Positions 24,257 through 35,126 are shown, numbered from the stretch's first letter. The stretch: DNA of 64,000 nucleotides from an uncultured Flavobacteriaceae bacterium (GCA_947500435.1 CANMRV010000004.1:248001-312000); one strand, 5' to 3'. Notes: generated by a model not told the origin, from the letters alone. A program made the numbers and translations.

Positions 24257-26056
24257 ATGTCTACAACAAAGAATATTGCCATTATTGCCCACGTTGATCA
24301 CGGTAAAACTACCTTGGTTGATAAAATCATGTATCACTGTCAATTGTTTCGTGAGAACGAGAATACGGGTGATTTGATACTTGATAACAATGACTTGGAG
24401 CGCGAGAGGGGAATCACAATTACCTCTAAAAACGTATCTGTAATTTATAAGGATACGAAAATCAATATTATCGATACTCCTGGTCACGCCGATTTTGGTG
24501 GAGAAGTTGAACGTGTTCTAAACATGGCGGATGGAGTTTTGTTGTTGGTAGATGCTTTTGAAGGTCCGATGCCACAAACTCGTTTTGTCTTGCAAAAGGC
24601 AATCGATTTAGGGTTGAAACCTTGTGTGGTTATCAACAAAGTCGATAAAGAAAATTGTACTCCTGAAGAAGTTCATGAGAAGGTTTTTGACTTGATGTTC
24701 GAATTGGGTGCTGAAGAATGGCAGTTAGATTTCCCAACGGTATACGGCTCTGCAAAGAACAACTGGATGAGTGATGACTGGCAAAATGAAACTGAGAATA
24801 TCGAGCCTTTGCTAGATATGGTTATTGAGCACATTCCAACTTTTCAACCTACAGAAGGAAATACACAAATGTTGATTACCTCTTTGGATTTCTCTTCATT
24901 TACAGGAAGAATAGCAATCGGAAGACTAGTACGAGGAGTTCTAAAAGAAGGACAACAAATTTCTTTAGTGAAAAGAGATGGTAGTACTGTAAAATCAAAA
25001 ATAAAAGAGCTTTTTGTATTTGAAGGTTTGGGCCGTAAAAAAGTACAAGAAGTAGCTACGGGTGATATTTGTGCCTTGGTAGGTGTTGAAGGTTTTGAAA
25101 TTGGAGATACAGTTGCTGATTTAGAAAATCCTGAGGGATTGAAAACAATAGCTATCGATGAGCCAACAATGAGCATGTTGTTCACGATTAATGATAGTCC
25201 GTTTTTTGGACAAGATGGTAAGTTTGTTACATCACGTCATATTAACGAAAGGTTACAACGTGAGTTGGAAAAGAACTTGGCCCTTAGGGTAAACGAAACA
25301 GATAGTGCGGATAAGTTTTTGGTTTTCGGTCGTGGGGTATTGCACCTTTCGGTATTGATTGAAACAATGCGTCGCGAAGGCTACGAGCTGCAAATCGGAC
25401 AACCACAGGTAATCATCAAAGAAATTGATGGCGTTAAATGTGAGCCTATTGAATCTTTAACGATTGACTTACCAGAAGAAGTTTCTGGTAGAGCTGTTGA
25501 AATGGTTTCTATTAGAAAAGGTGAGATGACCAGTATGGAAGCCAAGGGTGATCGTATGGTATGTGAGTTCTTAATTCCTTCTAGAGGTATTATCGGTTTA
25601 CGTAATCAATTGTTGACCGCTACCGCAGGTGAAGCAATTATGGCACACCGCTTCCTTGAATACCAGCCGATGAAAGGCGATATTCCACAAAGACAAAATG
25701 GTTCTTTGGTTTCTATGGAAAAAGGAAAAGCGATTCCATATTCTATTGATAAACTACAAGATCGTGGAAAGTTTTTTGTTGATCCGGGAGAAGATATTTA
25801 TGAGGGACAGGTAATTGGTGAGAATTCTCGTGGAGATGATATGACCATCAATATCACGAAAACAAAAAAGCTTTCAAACGTTCGTTCTTCTGGTGCGGAT
25901 GATAAGGCGAAGATTGTTCCTGCAATTAAGTTTTCTTTAGAAGAAGCTTTGGAATATATTCAGAAGGATGAGTATGTTGAGGTAACTCCTAAGCACTTAA
26001 GACTTCGTAAAATATTCTTGACGGAAGTAGATAGAAAGCGCAATAAGATTGCTTAA
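24257..26056 (+). CDS. typA: Translational GTPase TypA/BipA
   Basis: 599 residues, full length. G motifs: [42 protein letters not shown] and NKVDKENC. Later domains have [20 protein letters not shown] and [21 protein letters not shown] ribosome-associated GTPase, helping ribosome assembly and stress responses, found in nearly all Bacteroidota. Followed by a strong terminator shared with the convergent gene. Confidence 0.97.
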   Translation: MSTTKNIAIIAHVDHGKTTLVDKIMYHCQLFRENENTGDLILDNNDLERERGITITSKNVSVIYKDTKINIIDTPGHADFGGEVERVLNMADGVLLLVDAFEGPMPQTRFVLQKAIDLGLKPCVVINKVDKENCTPEEVHEKVFDLMFELGAEEWQLDFPTVYGSAKNNWMSDDWQNETENIEPLLDMVIEHIPTFQPTEGNTQMLITSLDFSSFTGRIAIGRLVRGVLKEGQQISLVKRDGSTVKSKIKELFVFEGLGRKKVQEVATGDICALVGVEGFEIGDTVADLENPEGLKTIAIDEPTMSMLFTINDSPFFGQDGKFVTSRHINERLQRELEKNLALRVNETDSADKFLVFGRGVLHLSVLIETMRREGYELQIGQPQVIIKEIDGVKCEPIESLTIDLPEEVSGRAVEMVSIRKGEMTSMEAKGDRMVCEFLIPSRGIIGLRNQLLTATAGEAIMAHRFLEYQPMKGDIPQRQNGSLVSMEKGKAIPYSIDKLQDRGKFFVDPGEDIYEGQVIGENSRGDDMTINITKTKKLSNVRSSGADDKAKIVPAIKFSLEEALEYIQKDEYVEVTPKHLRLRKIFLTEVDRKRNKIA

Positions 26057-26074
26057 TGATAAATCGACAACAAT

Positions 26075-26117
26075 AAAAAATCCCCATACTGAATTTCAGT
26101 ATGGGGATTTTTTATTT
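26075..26117. terminator. Bidirectional terminator between typA and ppgK
   Basis: tccccatactgaa (26081-26093) pairs with ttcagtatgggga (26095-26107). A-rich on the left and T-rich on the right, so it works for both convergent genes. The stem is nearly 13 bp with a tight loop. Confidence 0.85.
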
Positions 26118-26131
26118 TAAAAACCGTCTAG

Positions 26132-26881
26132 TTAGTCGATGGGAGCTTGATGCAAAGCTGCTGCCGCGGCACCAATGATACCTGCATGATTTCTTAATTT
26201 TGCCGGAATTACTGGAGTTTCAATTTTGATACAGTCTTTGAATTCATCAAAATCTTTCGAGGCACCACCACCTAAAATGATAAGGTCAGGGGCGATAATC
26301 AATTCTACATAATTTAGAAATTTATTAAAACGTTTGCCCCATTGCTGGTACGTAAGACCTTCACGCTCTTTGGCAGAATCTGCGGCCCAAAGTTCTATTT
26401 TCTTGTATTTTTTATAAGGAATTTGGCCTAATTCGAAATTAGGAATCAACTCTCCATCATGAAAGGCCCCGCTGCCCAAACCGGTTCCTATGGTAATCAT
26501 AACCACCAGTCCTTTTTCACCTTTTCCTACTCCATAATTCATTGAAGCATAGCCAGCAGCATCGGCATCATTGACGACGGTTACAGGTAAACCGGTCGCT
26601 TCGCTAAAAAGCTCCTTTACATTTACGCCCAGCCATTTTTTATGAAGGTTTCCTGGAGATTTGCAAATCCCGTGTTTGATCACCGTTGGAAAACCAACCC
26701 CAACAGGCCCTTTATGATTGAAATGTTTTACGATTTCAGAAACCACTCTGGCCATATCTTTAGGCTTTCGACCTTCCGGAGTTGGTATTCTGTGCCGTTT
26801 TGTCAACATTTCTCCGGTTATAGAGTTTACCAATGCTCCTTTAATTCCAGAGCCTCCAATATCGATTCCTAATACTTCCAT
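26132..26881 (-). CDS. ppgK: Polyphosphate glucokinase (ROK family)
   Basis: 249 residues. The N-terminus GIDIGGSGIKGALV is the phosphate-binding loop; VGVGFPTVIKHG, VNDADAAGYASMNYG, MITIGTGLGSGAFHDGELIP and LIILGGGASKDF follow the polyphosphate-glucokinase pattern. Uses inorganic polyphosphate to phosphorylate glucose. The familiar ELGH reads ELGQIPYKK here, with Gln in place of His. Convergent with typA; the second sulfatase lies upstream on the same strand, 78 bp away. Confidence 0.87.
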   Translation of the reverse strand: MEVLGIDIGGSGIKGALVNSITGEMLTKRHRIPTPEGRKPKDMARVVSEIVKHFNHKGPVGVGFPTVIKHGICKSPGNLHKKWLGVNVKELFSEATGLPVTVVNDADAAGYASMNYGVGKGEKGLVVMITIGTGLGSGAFHDGELIPNFELGQIPYKKYKKIELWAADSAKEREGLTYQQWGKRFNKFLNYVELIIAPDLIILGGGASKDFDEFKDCIKIETPVIPAKLRNHAGIIGAAAAALHQAPID

Positions 26882-26959
26882 GGTTGGTTATATGATTTGC
26901 AACAAAAATAGCAAAAAACTTTGGCTAGTGTTTGAAGGGGTTTTTATTGGCTCTGGTGA

Positions 26960-28438
26960 CTAATCTCGATTGTATAAACCAGTATTTCCCTTTTCAAGAA
27001 TAGGCATCAAATCCGCTATAATGCCGGCGTTTTCTTCGGCAATATTCTTGGACTCATTTGGGTCTATATTATGGTCATACAATTCGAAAATAGGTTCTTC
27101 ATTTCTAAAATACTTTGTCAGACGATACTTTTGAGTTCGCATTGAGATGCCATTTTTGAAATAACTATAGGCAACTTCATTTTCCTTTGAGTCGCCTTCC
27201 AAAACTTGAGCGAAGCTTCCACCGTCAATTTTATGATTTAGAGGAATACCTGAAAGCTCCATTAAAGTAGGGTAGATATCCACGCTTTCGACAATGGTTT
27301 GAATCTCTTTGTTTTGACTCTTCAACTGCGGTGATTTGACGATTAATGTGCTTTTCAATGCATTTTCGAAAAGCGTATGTTTACCCCAAATACGTTGATC
27401 GCCCAAATGCCAGCCATGATCTCCCCAAACAACTACAATGGTGTTTTCTTCCAATCCTAAGAGCTTTAATTCTTCAAGTACTTTTCCAATTTGGGCGTCT
27501 ATATAACTGATGGAAGCCAAATACCCATGACGTAACTTTCTAGCATAATCGTCGGAAACAGATTCGGATAAGCTTGCTTTTTCCTCTCCCAAAGCATATT
27601 GATTGAATTCACCGCTTTCATGCAGACTTTTTAAATCTATGTTTTCAGGAATTTCTGGGTTTTCAGAGACCAAAATACTATCCCTCTCATATAAATCCCA
27701 ATACTTTTTTGGTGCATTGAACGGTAGGTGCGGTTTGAAAAAGCCTAGTCCCATGAAAAAGGGTTGTTTCTTATTTTTAAGTTCTCTTAGTTTTGAAATA
27801 GCCAAGCTTGTGCTCAATCCATCCGGGTAGCCTTCATCATCTACCTCACCAGCTTCATAAGGTTTTACTTGTTTTTTTAGACTCTGTCTATTTTCACCAT
27901 TGGCATAGGCAAAGAAAGCATTCCAACCTGTTTCCCATTTTCCGGGATTGAAAAGAAGTTCATCCCAGCTATGTGGGAGTTCCCTTTTTTCTGATACTGG
28001 TTCTTCATATCCGTAAAGTAATCCATCTGCAGAATGTGTGATTTTTCCAATTCCCACTGTGTGATATCCATTCCTTCGGAAGTGATGAATAAAACTCTCT
28101 GGGATTCCCCCTTCTTTCCGATTGGAAATCTCGAATTCAATGGCATCGTTTCTTAAATGCTCGGGTTTTGAAGGTCTGAGGCCGGTCATCAGAGCGTATC
28201 TGGAAGCGCCACAGGTCGGGACTTGTACATAATGATTCGTAAAAAGCGATCCCTCATTGGCCAGAGCATCTAAATTCGGGGATTTCGCTTGGCTTCCGTA
28301 AACTCCCAATTCATTCCTTAAATCATCAATTGCGATAAATAAGATATTAGGAGGGTTTTTTTCAAGTTCTTGCTTTTCGCATCCGAAGAAAACGACACAC
28401 AAAAGGCTCAATACAGTAAGGTGTCTTAATATCTTCAA
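26960..28438 (-). CDS. Sulfatase lipoprotein (iduronate-2-sulfatase-like)
   Basis: 492 residues. Lipobox VVFFGCEK puts the lipidated Cys at residue 20. Metal residues D38-D39 in LFIAIDDLRNELGVYG; the formylglycine site is CGASR with Cys76. Also GFFKPHLPFNAPKKYWDLYE and VVVWGDHGWHLGDQRIWGKH, which fits the iduronate-2-sulfatase-like S1 branch. Presumably removes sulfate from algal glycans. Maturase not in the window. Differs clearly from the sulfatase at 17085. Confidence 0.9.
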   Translation of the reverse strand: MKILRHLTVLSLLCVVFFGCEKQELEKNPPNILFIAIDDLRNELGVYGSQAKSPNLDALANEGSLFTNHYVQVPTCGASRYALMTGLRPSKPEHLRNDAIEFEISNRKEGGIPESFIHHFRRNGYHTVGIGKITHSADGLLYGYEEPVSEKRELPHSWDELLFNPGKWETGWNAFFAYANGENRQSLKKQVKPYEAGEVDDEGYPDGLSTSLAISKLRELKNKKQPFFMGLGFFKPHLPFNAPKKYWDLYERDSILVSENPEIPENIDLKSLHESGEFNQYALGEEKASLSESVSDDYARKLRHGYLASISYIDAQIGKVLEELKLLGLEENTIVVVWGDHGWHLGDQRIWGKHTLFENALKSTLIVKSPQLKSQNKEIQTIVESVDIYPTLMELSGIPLNHKIDGGSFAQVLEGDSKENEVAYSYFKNGISMRTQKYRLTKYFRNEEPIFELYDHNIDPNESKNIAEENAGIIADLMPILEKGNTGLYNRD

Positions 28439-28515
28439 TGTTCAGGGTTTTATGGAAAGATAAGTTCCGTGGGATTGAAGATAATAAATCCCCCTTAAAC
28501 CAAATTTTACTTTGT

Positions 28516-29220
28516 CTATTCTTGAGAAGTATCCGTTTTGCTAAACAAACTTTTGATATCCTCCATTGCTTCTCCTTTTATGAACCAAGAAATCCCGAAG
28601 GGAACTACGGCTAAGGTTTCCAGAAAAAAAACATCATAAGGAGTAATTTGAAAGTCCTCATTAAAAAAGTCAATAATTACTAATACGACCAAAAGACCTA
28701 TCGCAATCCAAACCAAGTTTCCACACCATTTGTAGAATTTATTTTTGGAGGTCTGCTCACCTCTTGTGAATTTGTATTTGGACATCCAGCCCATTGTAAA
28801 GATGAAAATACCCGCAAATATGAGATGAATGGTATTCTTGAGCCCATCAATATGACCTAATAAGGGATATTCTCCACTCGCACATATTTCGTCGATGACT
28901 AGACTATTACTTTCCAAACAGTAGGTTGGAACAAAGACGACTATCAAAGCTGAAACCCCGCCAATATTAGTCAATAAATCATCACTTATTTTCTCTGTCT
29001 TTGAATCAATTTTATAGCCTTTATAAGAAAGTAGAAATAAACCGAAAGAGGCTAAAATGATAACAAAAATCAAGGATGATAAGGGTTGATAGTAATAATG
29101 GCTCATTGAAGATAAAAGCATGCCTTCAGAAAATGGCAATAGAACAGGTAGGGCTAACCCTAAGGTGCCGATGAGTTTTCGAATGCGATAATCAGATTGT
29201 TGTATGGGTTGAGAAGGCAT
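28516..29220 (-). CDS. Uncharacterised six-helix membrane protein
   Basis: 234 residues. Hydrophobic helices at about residues 15-35, 45-65, 88-105, 125-150, 175-195 and 205-220. Between them KGYKIDSKTEKISDDLLTN and a Cys-bearing loop (EICASGEYPL). No recognised family. It begins 9 bp after ftsE, so may be cotranscribed with it. Confidence 0.65.
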   Translation of the reverse strand: MPSQPIQQSDYRIRKLIGTLGLALPVLLPFSEGMLLSSMSHYYYQPLSSLIFVIILASFGLFLLSYKGYKIDSKTEKISDDLLTNIGGVSALIVVFVPTYCLESNSLVIDEICASGEYPLLGHIDGLKNTIHLIFAGIFIFTMGWMSKYKFTRGEQTSKNKFYKWCGNLVWIAIGLLVVLVIIDFFNEDFQITPYDVFFLETLAVVPFGISWFIKGEAMEDIKSLFSKTDTSQE

Positions 29221-29229
29221 ATGAATATT

Positions 29230-29943
29230 TTAGACTGCCCGTTGTATTACTTCAAAAACTTTATTCCCATCGCATTTCAATGTTTTGGAAGGATATTTTA
29301 AGATAAGCGCATAATCATGTGTAGCCATCAAAATGGTCCGACCAGCTTTGTTAATATCCTGTAAAACTTTCATAACCTCTACGCTAGTTTGCGGGTCAAG
29401 ATTTCCGGTAGGTTCATCGGCAATAATCAATTCTGGGTCATTCAAAAGAGCTCTAGCAATTGCAATTCGCTGTTGCTCCCCACCAGAAAGTTCGTGAGGG
29501 AATTTAAAGCCTTTAGTTTTCATTCCCACTTTTTCCAGTACATCTTGAATTTGCACATCCATTTTAGCAGAGTCTTTCCAGCCAGTAGCTTTTAAAACAA
29601 AGCGCATGTTTTTATTAATGGTTCGGTCGGGGAGTAGCTTAAAATCTTGAAAAACAATGCCCAGTTTTCGACGTAGAAACGGAATATCTTTTTCACGAAG
29701 GGTTTTCAAATCAAAATCGACAATTTTTCCTTCTCCCTGTCTTAGGGGCAAGTCCCCATAGAGGGTTTTCATGAAACTACTTTTTCCACTACCTGTTTTT
29801 CCGATTAAGTAAACGAATTCGCCTTTGTTCACTTCAAGGGTCACATCATTCAGAATCAGACTCTCTTTTTGAAAAATGGAGACATCTTTCAATTCTAGAA
29901 TGGTTTCAGGTAGTTTTTCAGTTGTTTCCTCGGGTGTCGTCAT
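29230..29943 (-). CDS. ftsE: Cell-division ABC ATPase FtsE
   Basis: 237 residues. Walker A GKTGSGKSS (residues 48-56), Q-loop VFQDFKLLP, signature ELSGGEQQRIAIARALLNDP and Walker B LIIADEPTGNLDPQ. FtsE pairs with the membrane protein FtsX to activate cell-wall hydrolysis at division. No ftsX lies beside it; the next gene on this strand encodes an unrelated membrane protein. A LolD-like transporter ATPase is the alternative but FRxxKLLPDRTI favours FtsE. Confidence 0.85.
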   Translation of the reverse strand: MTTPEETTEKLPETILELKDVSIFQKESLILNDVTLEVNKGEFVYLIGKTGSGKSSFMKTLYGDLPLRQGEGKIVDFDLKTLREKDIPFLRRKLGIVFQDFKLLPDRTINKNMRFVLKATGWKDSAKMDVQIQDVLEKVGMKTKGFKFPHELSGGEQQRIAIARALLNDPELIIADEPTGNLDPQTSVEVMKVLQDINKAGRTILMATHDYALILKYPSKTLKCDGNKVFEVIQRAV

Positions 29944-30120
29944 CTGCAGCTATTGTTGATATAAAAGTAATAAGTTCAAATGGATAACGAATTACCACTG
30001 GTCTAAATCTTTTTAATTTTGGTGTTAGACTAGATTGACCAACCAAAGAACAAACAACCCAACCAAAATACTTTGGCGCAATAATTGCCGTTATCTAGAA
30101 TAGTAAATAGTTAGAACACT

Positions 30121-33100
30121 ATGTTTAAAAAGTCAATCACCTTAGTCCCGCTTTTTCTAGGGATGGTTTTTTTAGGGATTTCCCAAGAGACCAAAATCTA
30201 CACCCACGAAGACAAAGATTACCAAGACGCGCTGGCGCTGTATAATAATCAACAGTATCAAGCCGCACAGACCATTTTCGCAAAGGTCAAGAACACTTCC
30301 GATAATTTAGAAACCAAAGCCAATAGCGCCTACTATGAAGCGAATGCTGCGGTACGATTGAATCAGTTGGGAGCTGATAATTTAATGGAGGATTTCGTTG
30401 AGAAATACCCAACTTCCACCAAACGGAATTCCGCTTTCGCCGATGTCGCGGAATACTATTTCGAAACCGGAAAGTATCCCTATGCTTTAAAATGGTATAA
30501 CAAAGTTGACCAAGGGGCTTTATCCCGTGGAGAAATGGATAAGTTCAATTTCAACTATGGTTATTCCCTTTTCGCTTCTAAAAAAACAAAAGAGGCAGAA
30601 AGTTACTTGAATAAGGTTACTGATTCTCCCGTTTATGCCAGTCAAGCCAAATATTATTTAGGATATATCTCGTATCAAGAGGATGACTATGCGGAAGCGA
30701 ACGAACGTTTTGATGAGATTACCGATCCTGAGATTTTAGAGGAAAAGATGAGCTATTACCAAGCGGATATGAATTTTAAGCTTGGAAAATTTGAGGAGGC
30801 AATTGCACTGGCCAAAAAACAAATGGCAAAAGGTGACCGTAAGGAAAAATCAGAATTGAGCAAGATAATCGGTGAGAGTTACTTCAACTTAAAGCAGTAC
30901 GACAATGCGATTCCTTATTTAGAAGACTACCAAGGAAAACGAGGCAAATGGAACAACACGGATTATTATTTATTGGGATATAGCTACTATAAACAAGGTG
31001 ATTTTGGGAATGCCATTCAGCAATTCAATAAAATTATAGGGGGAACAAATAGTGTTTCCCAAAATGCGTATTACCATTTGGCGGAATGCTATTTGAAGTT
31101 GGATAAGAAACAGGAAGCCTTAAACGCTTTTCGAAATGCATCTCAAATGGATTTTTCCGCAGAAATACAGAAAGATGCCTATTTGAACTATGCAAGATTG
31201 AGCTATGAAATCGGGAATCCGTATGAACCCGTTCCCCAAGTGATTTCGTCTTATATAGAGCAATATCCAAATGACAAGAATGTTAGCCAAATGAAGGAGC
31301 TTTTGGTGGATTCGTATATCACTTCCAAGAATTTCAAAGGAGCAATGGAGCTGCTTGAAAACAATCGTGATTTTGCCAGTAAAACCACCTATCAAAAAGT
31401 TGCCTTCTATCTAGGTGTCGAGCAATTTATAGAAACCGATTATGCCGGAGCTTCTGAAAGCTTTGGTAAATCCATAGGAAGTGCCGAAGATGCACTGTTC
31501 AAAGCGAGAGCAAGTTATTGGAAAGGGGAGTCGGAATATCTATTGAATCGTTTTGATTCAGCTTTGAGCAATTTTATGGAATTCCAACAAAACCCTTCGG
31601 CAAGGTCTTCGGATGAATACAAAGACATAGACTATAGTTTGGCCTATACTCATTTTAAACTACGAAATTACCCCAGTGCGATAAGCTACTTTACCAATTT
31701 TACAGGTTCAGGAACAAGCGATACGCAGAAACTAAACGATGGATACTTGCGATTAGGGGACAGTTATTTCGTCACCAGTAAGTATTGGCCCGCAATTGAA
31801 ACCTACAACAAAGCTTTAGCGTTATCCGGACCAGAAAAAGACTACGCCGCTTTTCAAAAAGCATTGAGTTATGGTTTTGTGGGAAGGAATGCTTCCAAAA
31901 TTGAAGGACTGGAAAGTTTTGTTTCGAGCTATCCACAATCGACTTTAAAGGATGATGCTCTTTTCGAATTAGGGAATACCTACATAACAGGTGGTCAAGA
32001 AAACAAAGGACTCCAAACTTATGATAAGCTTATCAGCGGATACCGAGGAAGTTCTTTGGTACCCCAAGCAATCATGCGACAGGGTTTGGTGCACTATAAT
32101 GGAAGTAGAAACGAAGCGGCCTTAGCAAAATTCAAAACTGTGGTTCGCGATTATCCAAAAACTCAGGAGGCGATTCAGGCCGTAGCAACCGCCAAATTGG
32201 TATATGTTGATATGGGCCGAGTCGACGAATATGCGGCTTGGGTTAGGGATTTAGATTTTGTGGAGGTTACCGATACTGAATTGGATAATGCCACTTTTGA
32301 ATCCGCAGACAAACAGAACCTAGAAGGAAAGACCGATGCGGCAATTCGTGGGTATGAAAGCTACATCAGGCAATTCCCGAACGGACTGCATGCGACCAAA
32401 GCAAATTTCAATTTGGCACAATTGTATTTTGGAAAAGGTCAGAAGGACCAAGCCCTGCCGTACTACAAATATGTTGCTGACCAAGGTGCTAGCGAGTACG
32501 CAGAACAAGCTTTAACTCGTGTATGCGAAGTTTATATTGGGAATAAAAATTATGCAAACGCACTTCCGTATTTAGAACGTTTGGAGAATCAAGCTGATAT
32601 TCAGCAGAACAGGACCTTTGCGCAGTCGAATCTGATGAAAGGCTATTATGAGCAAAAGAATTATGAAAGAACGATTGCCTATGCTGAAAAGGTACTGCGA
32701 ACACCTTCCATAGATAATCGCATTAAAAGTGATGCTCAAATTTTCATCGCACGTTCGGCAATTAAAACAGACGATGAACCCAGAGCAAAAGAGGCCTATG
32801 CTCAGGTTTTAAAAATTGCTTCGGGTTCCCTTGCGGCGGAAGCTTTGTATTATGATGCCTATTTCAAAAATCAAGATCAAGACTATGAAGCATCAAGTGC
32901 TTCGGTACAGAAATTAGCCAAAGACTATTCCAGTTATAAAGAATGGGGAGGCAAAGGCTTGATTATCATGGCAAAGAATTTTTACGCTTTGGGTGATGCT
33001 TATCAAGCCACATACATTTTGGAAAGTGTAACAGAGAATTTCAGTCAATACCCAGAAGTTGTCGCAGAGGCTAGGGGAGAACTTTCGATTATTAAAGCGA

Positions 33101-33144
33101 AAGAAGCGAAGAGCAATTCATCGGTAAATCCAAACGATAACTAG
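30121..33144 (+). CDS. Large periplasmic TPR-repeat protein
   Basis: 1007 residues after a signal peptide (LVPLFLGMVFLGISQ). Nearly all of the rest is TPR repeats of the outer-membrane YbgF/Tol type, for example YPYALKWYNKVDQ, AKYYLGYISYQEDDYAEAN, YNLAQ-like NAYYHLAECYLKLDKKQEAL and FELGNTYITGGQENKGLQTY. Probably a large scaffold for protein contacts at the outer membrane. It ends 18 bp before the beta-barrel gene, so the two are an operon and their products likely work together. Confidence 0.85.
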   Translation: MFKKSITLVPLFLGMVFLGISQETKIYTHEDKDYQDALALYNNQQYQAAQTIFAKVKNTSDNLETKANSAYYEANAAVRLNQLGADNLMEDFVEKYPTSTKRNSAFADVAEYYFETGKYPYALKWYNKVDQGALSRGEMDKFNFNYGYSLFASKKTKEAESYLNKVTDSPVYASQAKYYLGYISYQEDDYAEANERFDEITDPEILEEKMSYYQADMNFKLGKFEEAIALAKKQMAKGDRKEKSELSKIIGESYFNLKQYDNAIPYLEDYQGKRGKWNNTDYYLLGYSYYKQGDFGNAIQQFNKIIGGTNSVSQNAYYHLAECYLKLDKKQEALNAFRNASQMDFSAEIQKDAYLNYARLSYEIGNPYEPVPQVISSYIEQYPNDKNVSQMKELLVDSYITSKNFKGAMELLENNRDFASKTTYQKVAFYLGVEQFIETDYAGASESFGKSIGSAEDALFKARASYWKGESEYLLNRFDSALSNFMEFQQNPSARSSDEYKDIDYSLAYTHFKLRNYPSAISYFTNFTGSGTSDTQKLNDGYLRLGDSYFVTSKYWPAIETYNKALALSGPEKDYAAFQKALSYGFVGRNASKIEGLESFVSSYPQSTLKDDALFELGNTYITGGQENKGLQTYDKLISGYRGSSLVPQAIMRQGLVHYNGSRNEAALAKFKTVVRDYPKTQEAIQAVATAKLVYVDMGRVDEYAAWVRDLDFVEVTDTELDNATFESADKQNLEGKTDAAIRGYESYIRQFPNGLHATKANFNLAQLYFGKGQKDQALPYYKYVADQGASEYAEQALTRVCEVYIGNKNYANALPYLERLENQADIQQNRTFAQSNLMKGYYEQKNYERTIAYAEKVLRTPSIDNRIKSDAQIFIARSAIKTDDEPRAKEAYAQVLKIASGSLAAEALYYDAYFKNQDQDYEASSASVQKLAKDYSSYKEWGGKGLIIMAKNFYALGDAYQATYILESVTENFSQYPEVVAEARGELSIIKAKEAKSNSSVNPNDN

Positions 33145-33162
33145 AGAACAAAAGAACACAAA

Positions 33163-34947
33163 ATGCAAAAGGAACTTTTAACACTACTTTCTATTTTAGT
33201 CCTCTGCCAGTTCGGTTGGGCTCAAGAGGAGGAAGAGGAAAATATAGGAACTGAAACAGTAACGGTTACAAAGGCCTATACGCCAACAATTTCAGATGCT
33301 TTTAAAATCAAGTCCATTCCGAATTTGAATGATTCGATTGCACTTCAGAAAAAGAAGATTGACTACAGTATATTTTCGGTTCCTGTAGCTTCTACTTTTT
33401 CTCCCGCAAAAGGTACAGCATCCAAAGTAAAGAAGACACCACCGCCGATTTTGTATAATTCCTATGCTTCCGCGGGAGGAGGTAATCCTGCCAATATTAT
33501 GGCCAAGTTTTACACGAGCCGTACTATTGACCGTGAATCTGGTTATACGGTGGGATTGGAACACAATTCCTCTCGAGCTGATATCAACGGAGTAGTTTTA
33601 GATAATTTCTATTCCAATAGTCAATTAGAGGGATCTTATAAGAATAGAGATAGAGATTACGATTGGGGAATTGACTTAGGTTTTCAGCATCAATTGTACA
33701 ATTGGTATGGAACTCCAGAAGGTTTGTTTTCAAGTCCTCCATTTACGAATATCTTTAATCAAGTGGATGCCCGACAAAACTATTTTATGGGCGAAGTTGG
33801 TGCGCACATCAACTTAGAAGATTCTTATTTCAAGGGAACAGAAATTAAATATCGTCGTTTTTGGGATGCTGTAAAGTCGGGAGAGAATCGTGTGATTTTT
33901 ATTCCTGAATTTGAATTTCCTGTAGCCGATGAAACCTTTGGAATCAAATTCAAAGTGGATTATGTAAACGGAAGTTTTGAAAACGCAAGTCTAAATAATA
34001 CGGAGAATATTCAGGGTATAAACTACAGTCATTTACAAGTAGGCGTAAATCCAAGTTTGACTATGTTGCGTGATGACCTGACTTTGAATTTAGGCGTGAA
34101 TTTGGTTTACGGATTAGATGGTGAACGTAGTGATAGCAACTTCTACGTATACCCAGCTGTAACTGCTTCGTATCGTTTATTGAATGATGTGGCAATTGCT
34201 TACGGAGGCATAGAAGGCGAACTGGTGCAGAATTCCTATTATGGGTTTGTGGAAGAGAATCCCTATGTATCCCCAACCTTGACAGTTGCTCCAACGGATA
34301 AGCAATATGATGCCTATTTCGGATTAAGAGGACAGTTGTTTCCAAATCTCAGTTATAATGTAAAAGCGTCCTATAAGGCTGAGAATAGAAAGCCCTTATT
34401 TAAGTTGAATCCAAGAAATGATTTTCGGACAGATGACAAACAGTATTACTTAGGAAACTCCTTTGAAGTATTTTCTTTAGACGGTGTAACTATTGGTGAT
34501 GATGTTAAAACCTTTGGAATTTTCGGAGAACTGAATGTTGATGTCAATCGCAATTTTACCTTGGGCGTAAATGCAGAGTATTTTAATTACAGCACGGAGA
34601 CCGATTTACCCGCTTGGAATCTACCCGATTTAAAAGGATCCTTATTTCTAGACTACCAAATAGGTGAAAAGTGGTATTTAGGTGCTAACCTTTTCTATGT
34701 TGGAGAGCGCCAAGATTTCTCCACCATTGCATTAGAAAATACGCTACAACAAGATTTTCCCGCAACGGTTATTGATTTGGACAGTTATTTTGATGCCAAT
34801 GCCCATATTGGATATCGCATTACAGACCAGCTTTCTGTTTTTGTTCGAGGTTCAAATTTGGCCAATAACAACTACCAGCGTTGGGCCAACTTTAGAGTAC
34901 AAGGCTTGCAGGTTTTGGGCGGAGCTACTTATAAGTTTGATTTTTAA
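33163..34947 (+). CDS. TonB-receptor-like outer-membrane barrel without plug
   Basis: 594 residues. Signal peptide with LLSILVLCQFGWAQ, then an acidic segment and TVTVTKAYTPTISDAFKIKS, a sequence typical of this family. No TonB-plug domain is visible; the protein goes straight into a barrel with strands such as GYTVGLEHNS, DWGIDLGFQHQ and GEKWYLGANLFYVGER, ending RVQGLQVLGGATYKFDF with a C-terminal Phe, as needed for BAM insertion. Partner of the TPR protein upstream. Transport role unproven. Confidence 0.8.
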   Translation: MQKELLTLLSILVLCQFGWAQEEEEENIGTETVTVTKAYTPTISDAFKIKSIPNLNDSIALQKKKIDYSIFSVPVASTFSPAKGTASKVKKTPPPILYNSYASAGGGNPANIMAKFYTSRTIDRESGYTVGLEHNSSRADINGVVLDNFYSNSQLEGSYKNRDRDYDWGIDLGFQHQLYNWYGTPEGLFSSPPFTNIFNQVDARQNYFMGEVGAHINLEDSYFKGTEIKYRRFWDAVKSGENRVIFIPEFEFPVADETFGIKFKVDYVNGSFENASLNNTENIQGINYSHLQVGVNPSLTMLRDDLTLNLGVNLVYGLDGERSDSNFYVYPAVTASYRLLNDVAIAYGGIEGELVQNSYYGFVEENPYVSPTLTVAPTDKQYDAYFGLRGQLFPNLSYNVKASYKAENRKPLFKLNPRNDFRTDDKQYYLGNSFEVFSLDGVTIGDDVKTFGIFGELNVDVNRNFTLGVNAEYFNYSTETDLPAWNLPDLKGSLFLDYQIGEKWYLGANLFYVGERQDFSTIALENTLQQDFPATVIDLDSYFDANAHIGYRITDQLSVFVRGSNLANNNYQRWANFRVQGLQVLGGATYKFDF

Positions 34948-35126
34948 GCACAGCTCTCAATCTGGCTACTCTTGTTTAATAGGTCATGTTCGAATTCAGT
35001 TACGAAAATGCCAATAAATAGGTCGTTTTAACTATTCACGTCATTCATCGAATAAACACACTTTTTTAATTTATAGTGCGTTATATCTTCTAATTAAGTA
35101 AATAAATTCTTACAATTTTACTTGAT

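Noticed and set aside
30060..30120. tactttgg as a promoter -7 box for the TPR gene
   Set aside because: Only one base separates TA from TTTG, so it does not match TAnnTTTG; left unclaimed.
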